This document shows positions 62,515 through 64,000 of a DNA stretch of 64,000 nt, one piece after another (the first letter of the stretch is position 1; each line of letters opens with the position of its first letter). The stretch comes from Trema orientale (lineage: Eukaryota > Streptophyta > Magnoliopsida > Rosales > Cannabaceae). Made by a program: the position numbers and the translations under genes. The notes beneath the pieces are model-generated. The model was not told the DNA's origin. It saw only the letters and a program-made list of their open reading frames with translations, and ran no database searches. The DNA lies in the NCBI GenBank assembly GCA_002914845.1, contig JXTC01000165.1, forward strand, positions 370,696 through 434,695, written 5' to 3'.

Positions 62515-64000
62515 TAGATAAACTACATAGTCATTAGGAATAGTAGACTTTCTATCTCGTTGAGATTTTCTTAATATAATTCCTTGCGACTCATCTACTG
62601 TATGTTCGTTGGAAATAGTTTCATTGTGGGGAGTTTCTACATTGATTTATTGTTCTTGAATATTGTCAAGTTGTTTGACAATATTAAGAACCACATTTTT
62701 AGAAGATAAAGGTATAGGAACTTGCACCCTAACTTCTAGAATAACCACATTGCGTAGTTCTCCACTCCCACTAACTTCACCATTTTCAATGAACCTTGCA
62801 TTTCCAATTTTTACAATTCTTGGACTATGATTAGGACAATAAAATCTATATCCTTTGGATTTTTTAGGATAACCAATAAAAAATTCACTAGTCATTCTGA
62901 AATCTAATTTCTTTTCATGTGGATTATAAATTCTAACTTCCCCCGGACAACCCCAAACATGTAGGTGCCTTAAAATAGGTTTTTTTTCTATCCACAATTC
63001 AAAAGGAGTCTTTGGAATTGCCTTACTAGGAACCTTGTTTAACATATATATGGAGGTTTTTAAAGCATGCATTCATAATGATAAAGGTAAAGAAGAATAA
63101 CTAAGCATACTCTTAACAATGTCCATCAATGTATAATTACGCCTTTCTGCTATACCATTTTGTTTTGGCTTTCATGGCATAGTGTATTGAGCACATATAC
63201 CATGCTTTCTAAGAAATTTAGCAAATGGATCTAGATATTGTCCCGATTCATTATACTTTTCATAATATTTACCGCCTCTATTTGATCTTACAATTTTAAC
63301 CTTTTTATCTAATTGCCTCTTAACTTCTTTAATGTACACCTCAAGAGTGTCTACTGCTTGAGATTTTTCATGCAATAGATAAATGTAACTATAATGTGAA
63401 AAATCATTAATAAAAGTGATAAAATACTTTTCTCTGCCAAAAGATGGAATATCAAAAGGTCCACATATATCAATGTGTATAATTTCAAGAAGTTATGTAC
63501 TTCTTGTGGCTCCTTTCTTTATGTGTTTGGTTTGTTTTCCTTTTATACAATCAATACACACACTAAGATCAATAAAATCCAAATTTGGTAGGAATCCATT
63601 CTTTACTAATCTTACTATTCTTTCTTTGGATATATGACCCAAACGTTTATGTCATAAGTAAACAGAATGTTCGTCAACTAAACTCCGTTTAGTTCTAATA
63701 TTATGATGCAAAGTCAATAAGGTCTCAGCAAAAAGATAATCAAGTTTAAGCTTATATAGACCATCACGCAAGATTCCAGAACCAATAAGATATTTATTCT
63801 TATATAAACTAAAAAATCCACAACCAAATTTAAAAGAAAATCTTGCTGTATCTAACTTAGGAAAAGAAACTAAATTGCGGGAAAATGTAGGTACATAAAG
63901 GGTTTGAAACAAATCTAAATGATGTCCAGTATCTAAAATGAGATGATAAGTTCCAATGCCTTCAACTGGAGCTTTGTTTCGATTCCCCATGAAAACAAAG

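Larger units (their letters stand above)
58669..64000 (-). mobile_element. Copia retrotransposon copy 2, decayed, runs off the window
   Basis: Same family and same orientation as copy 1. Minus-strand pieces: GAG-pre-integrase (63990-63652), integrase (63375-62647, with HEKSQAVDTLEVYIKEVKR and LNKVPSKAIPKTPFELWI), and reverse transcriptase (61090-60930 and 59110-58669, with DVKTAFLNENLEEEVYIGQP). Two LTR-type insertions at 59116-60925 and 61096-62514 divide it. It is broken with several breaks, and its gag side lies beyond the right edge. Confidence 0.88.

Overview
The window is AT-rich nuclear DNA of a eudicot plant. The evidence is a malectin-like/LRR receptor kinase split by GT-AG introns in the plant LRR-I pattern, a GeBP/storekeeper-type transcription factor, a relic of plastid-type triosephosphate isomerase, and many plant transposon families. 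The species cannot be fixed from the sequence. There is one run of Ns (44761-45074) and a single N near 27177.

Only three loci look like working host genes, all on the minus strand. (1) 14305-17158 is an eight-exon gene for a secreted malectin-like plus LRR ectodomain that ends in a stop right after its membrane helix, so it has no kinase. (2) 28196-34029 is a thirteen-exon, 913-residue, complete malectin-LRR receptor kinase and a close paralogue of (1). One of its introns has a GC donor. (3) 49306-50442 is a one-exon GeBP-family transcription factor. A scrap of a third malectin-LRR copy lies at 48855-48998, a dead triosephosphate isomerase fragment at 800-1852, and an unrecognised GC-richer coding fragment at 9380-10071.

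Most of the rest is mobile DNA. 2300-8616 holds Mutator-like elements with target duplications, two of them loaded with minisatellite repeats, and a SINE. 10065-12010 is an AT-rich repeat field broken by an LTR-retroelement remnant. 12739-14158 has a MITE nested in a MITE, a reversed SINE and a GC-rich hAT MITE. 19106-27338, between the two receptor genes, holds a decayed Ty3/Gypsy element and a related solo LTR. 34470-36660 has a Copia remnant, a CACTA terminus and two SINEs. 37279-42069 is a decayed Helitron with recognisable Rep and Pif1 helicase parts. 44300-45834 is a CACTA transposase remnant over the N gap. 53161-64000 is a retroelement graveyard: a head-to-head pair of TRIMs forming a large palindrome, two decayed Copia copies of one family in the same orientation, and two solo-LTR-like insertions in the second copy.

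The main biological point is the receptor pair. The kinase-less paralogue keeps every splice site and an open frame through the membrane helix, so it may be a membrane-anchored co-receptor or decoy beside a full kinase receptor, and not simply debris.
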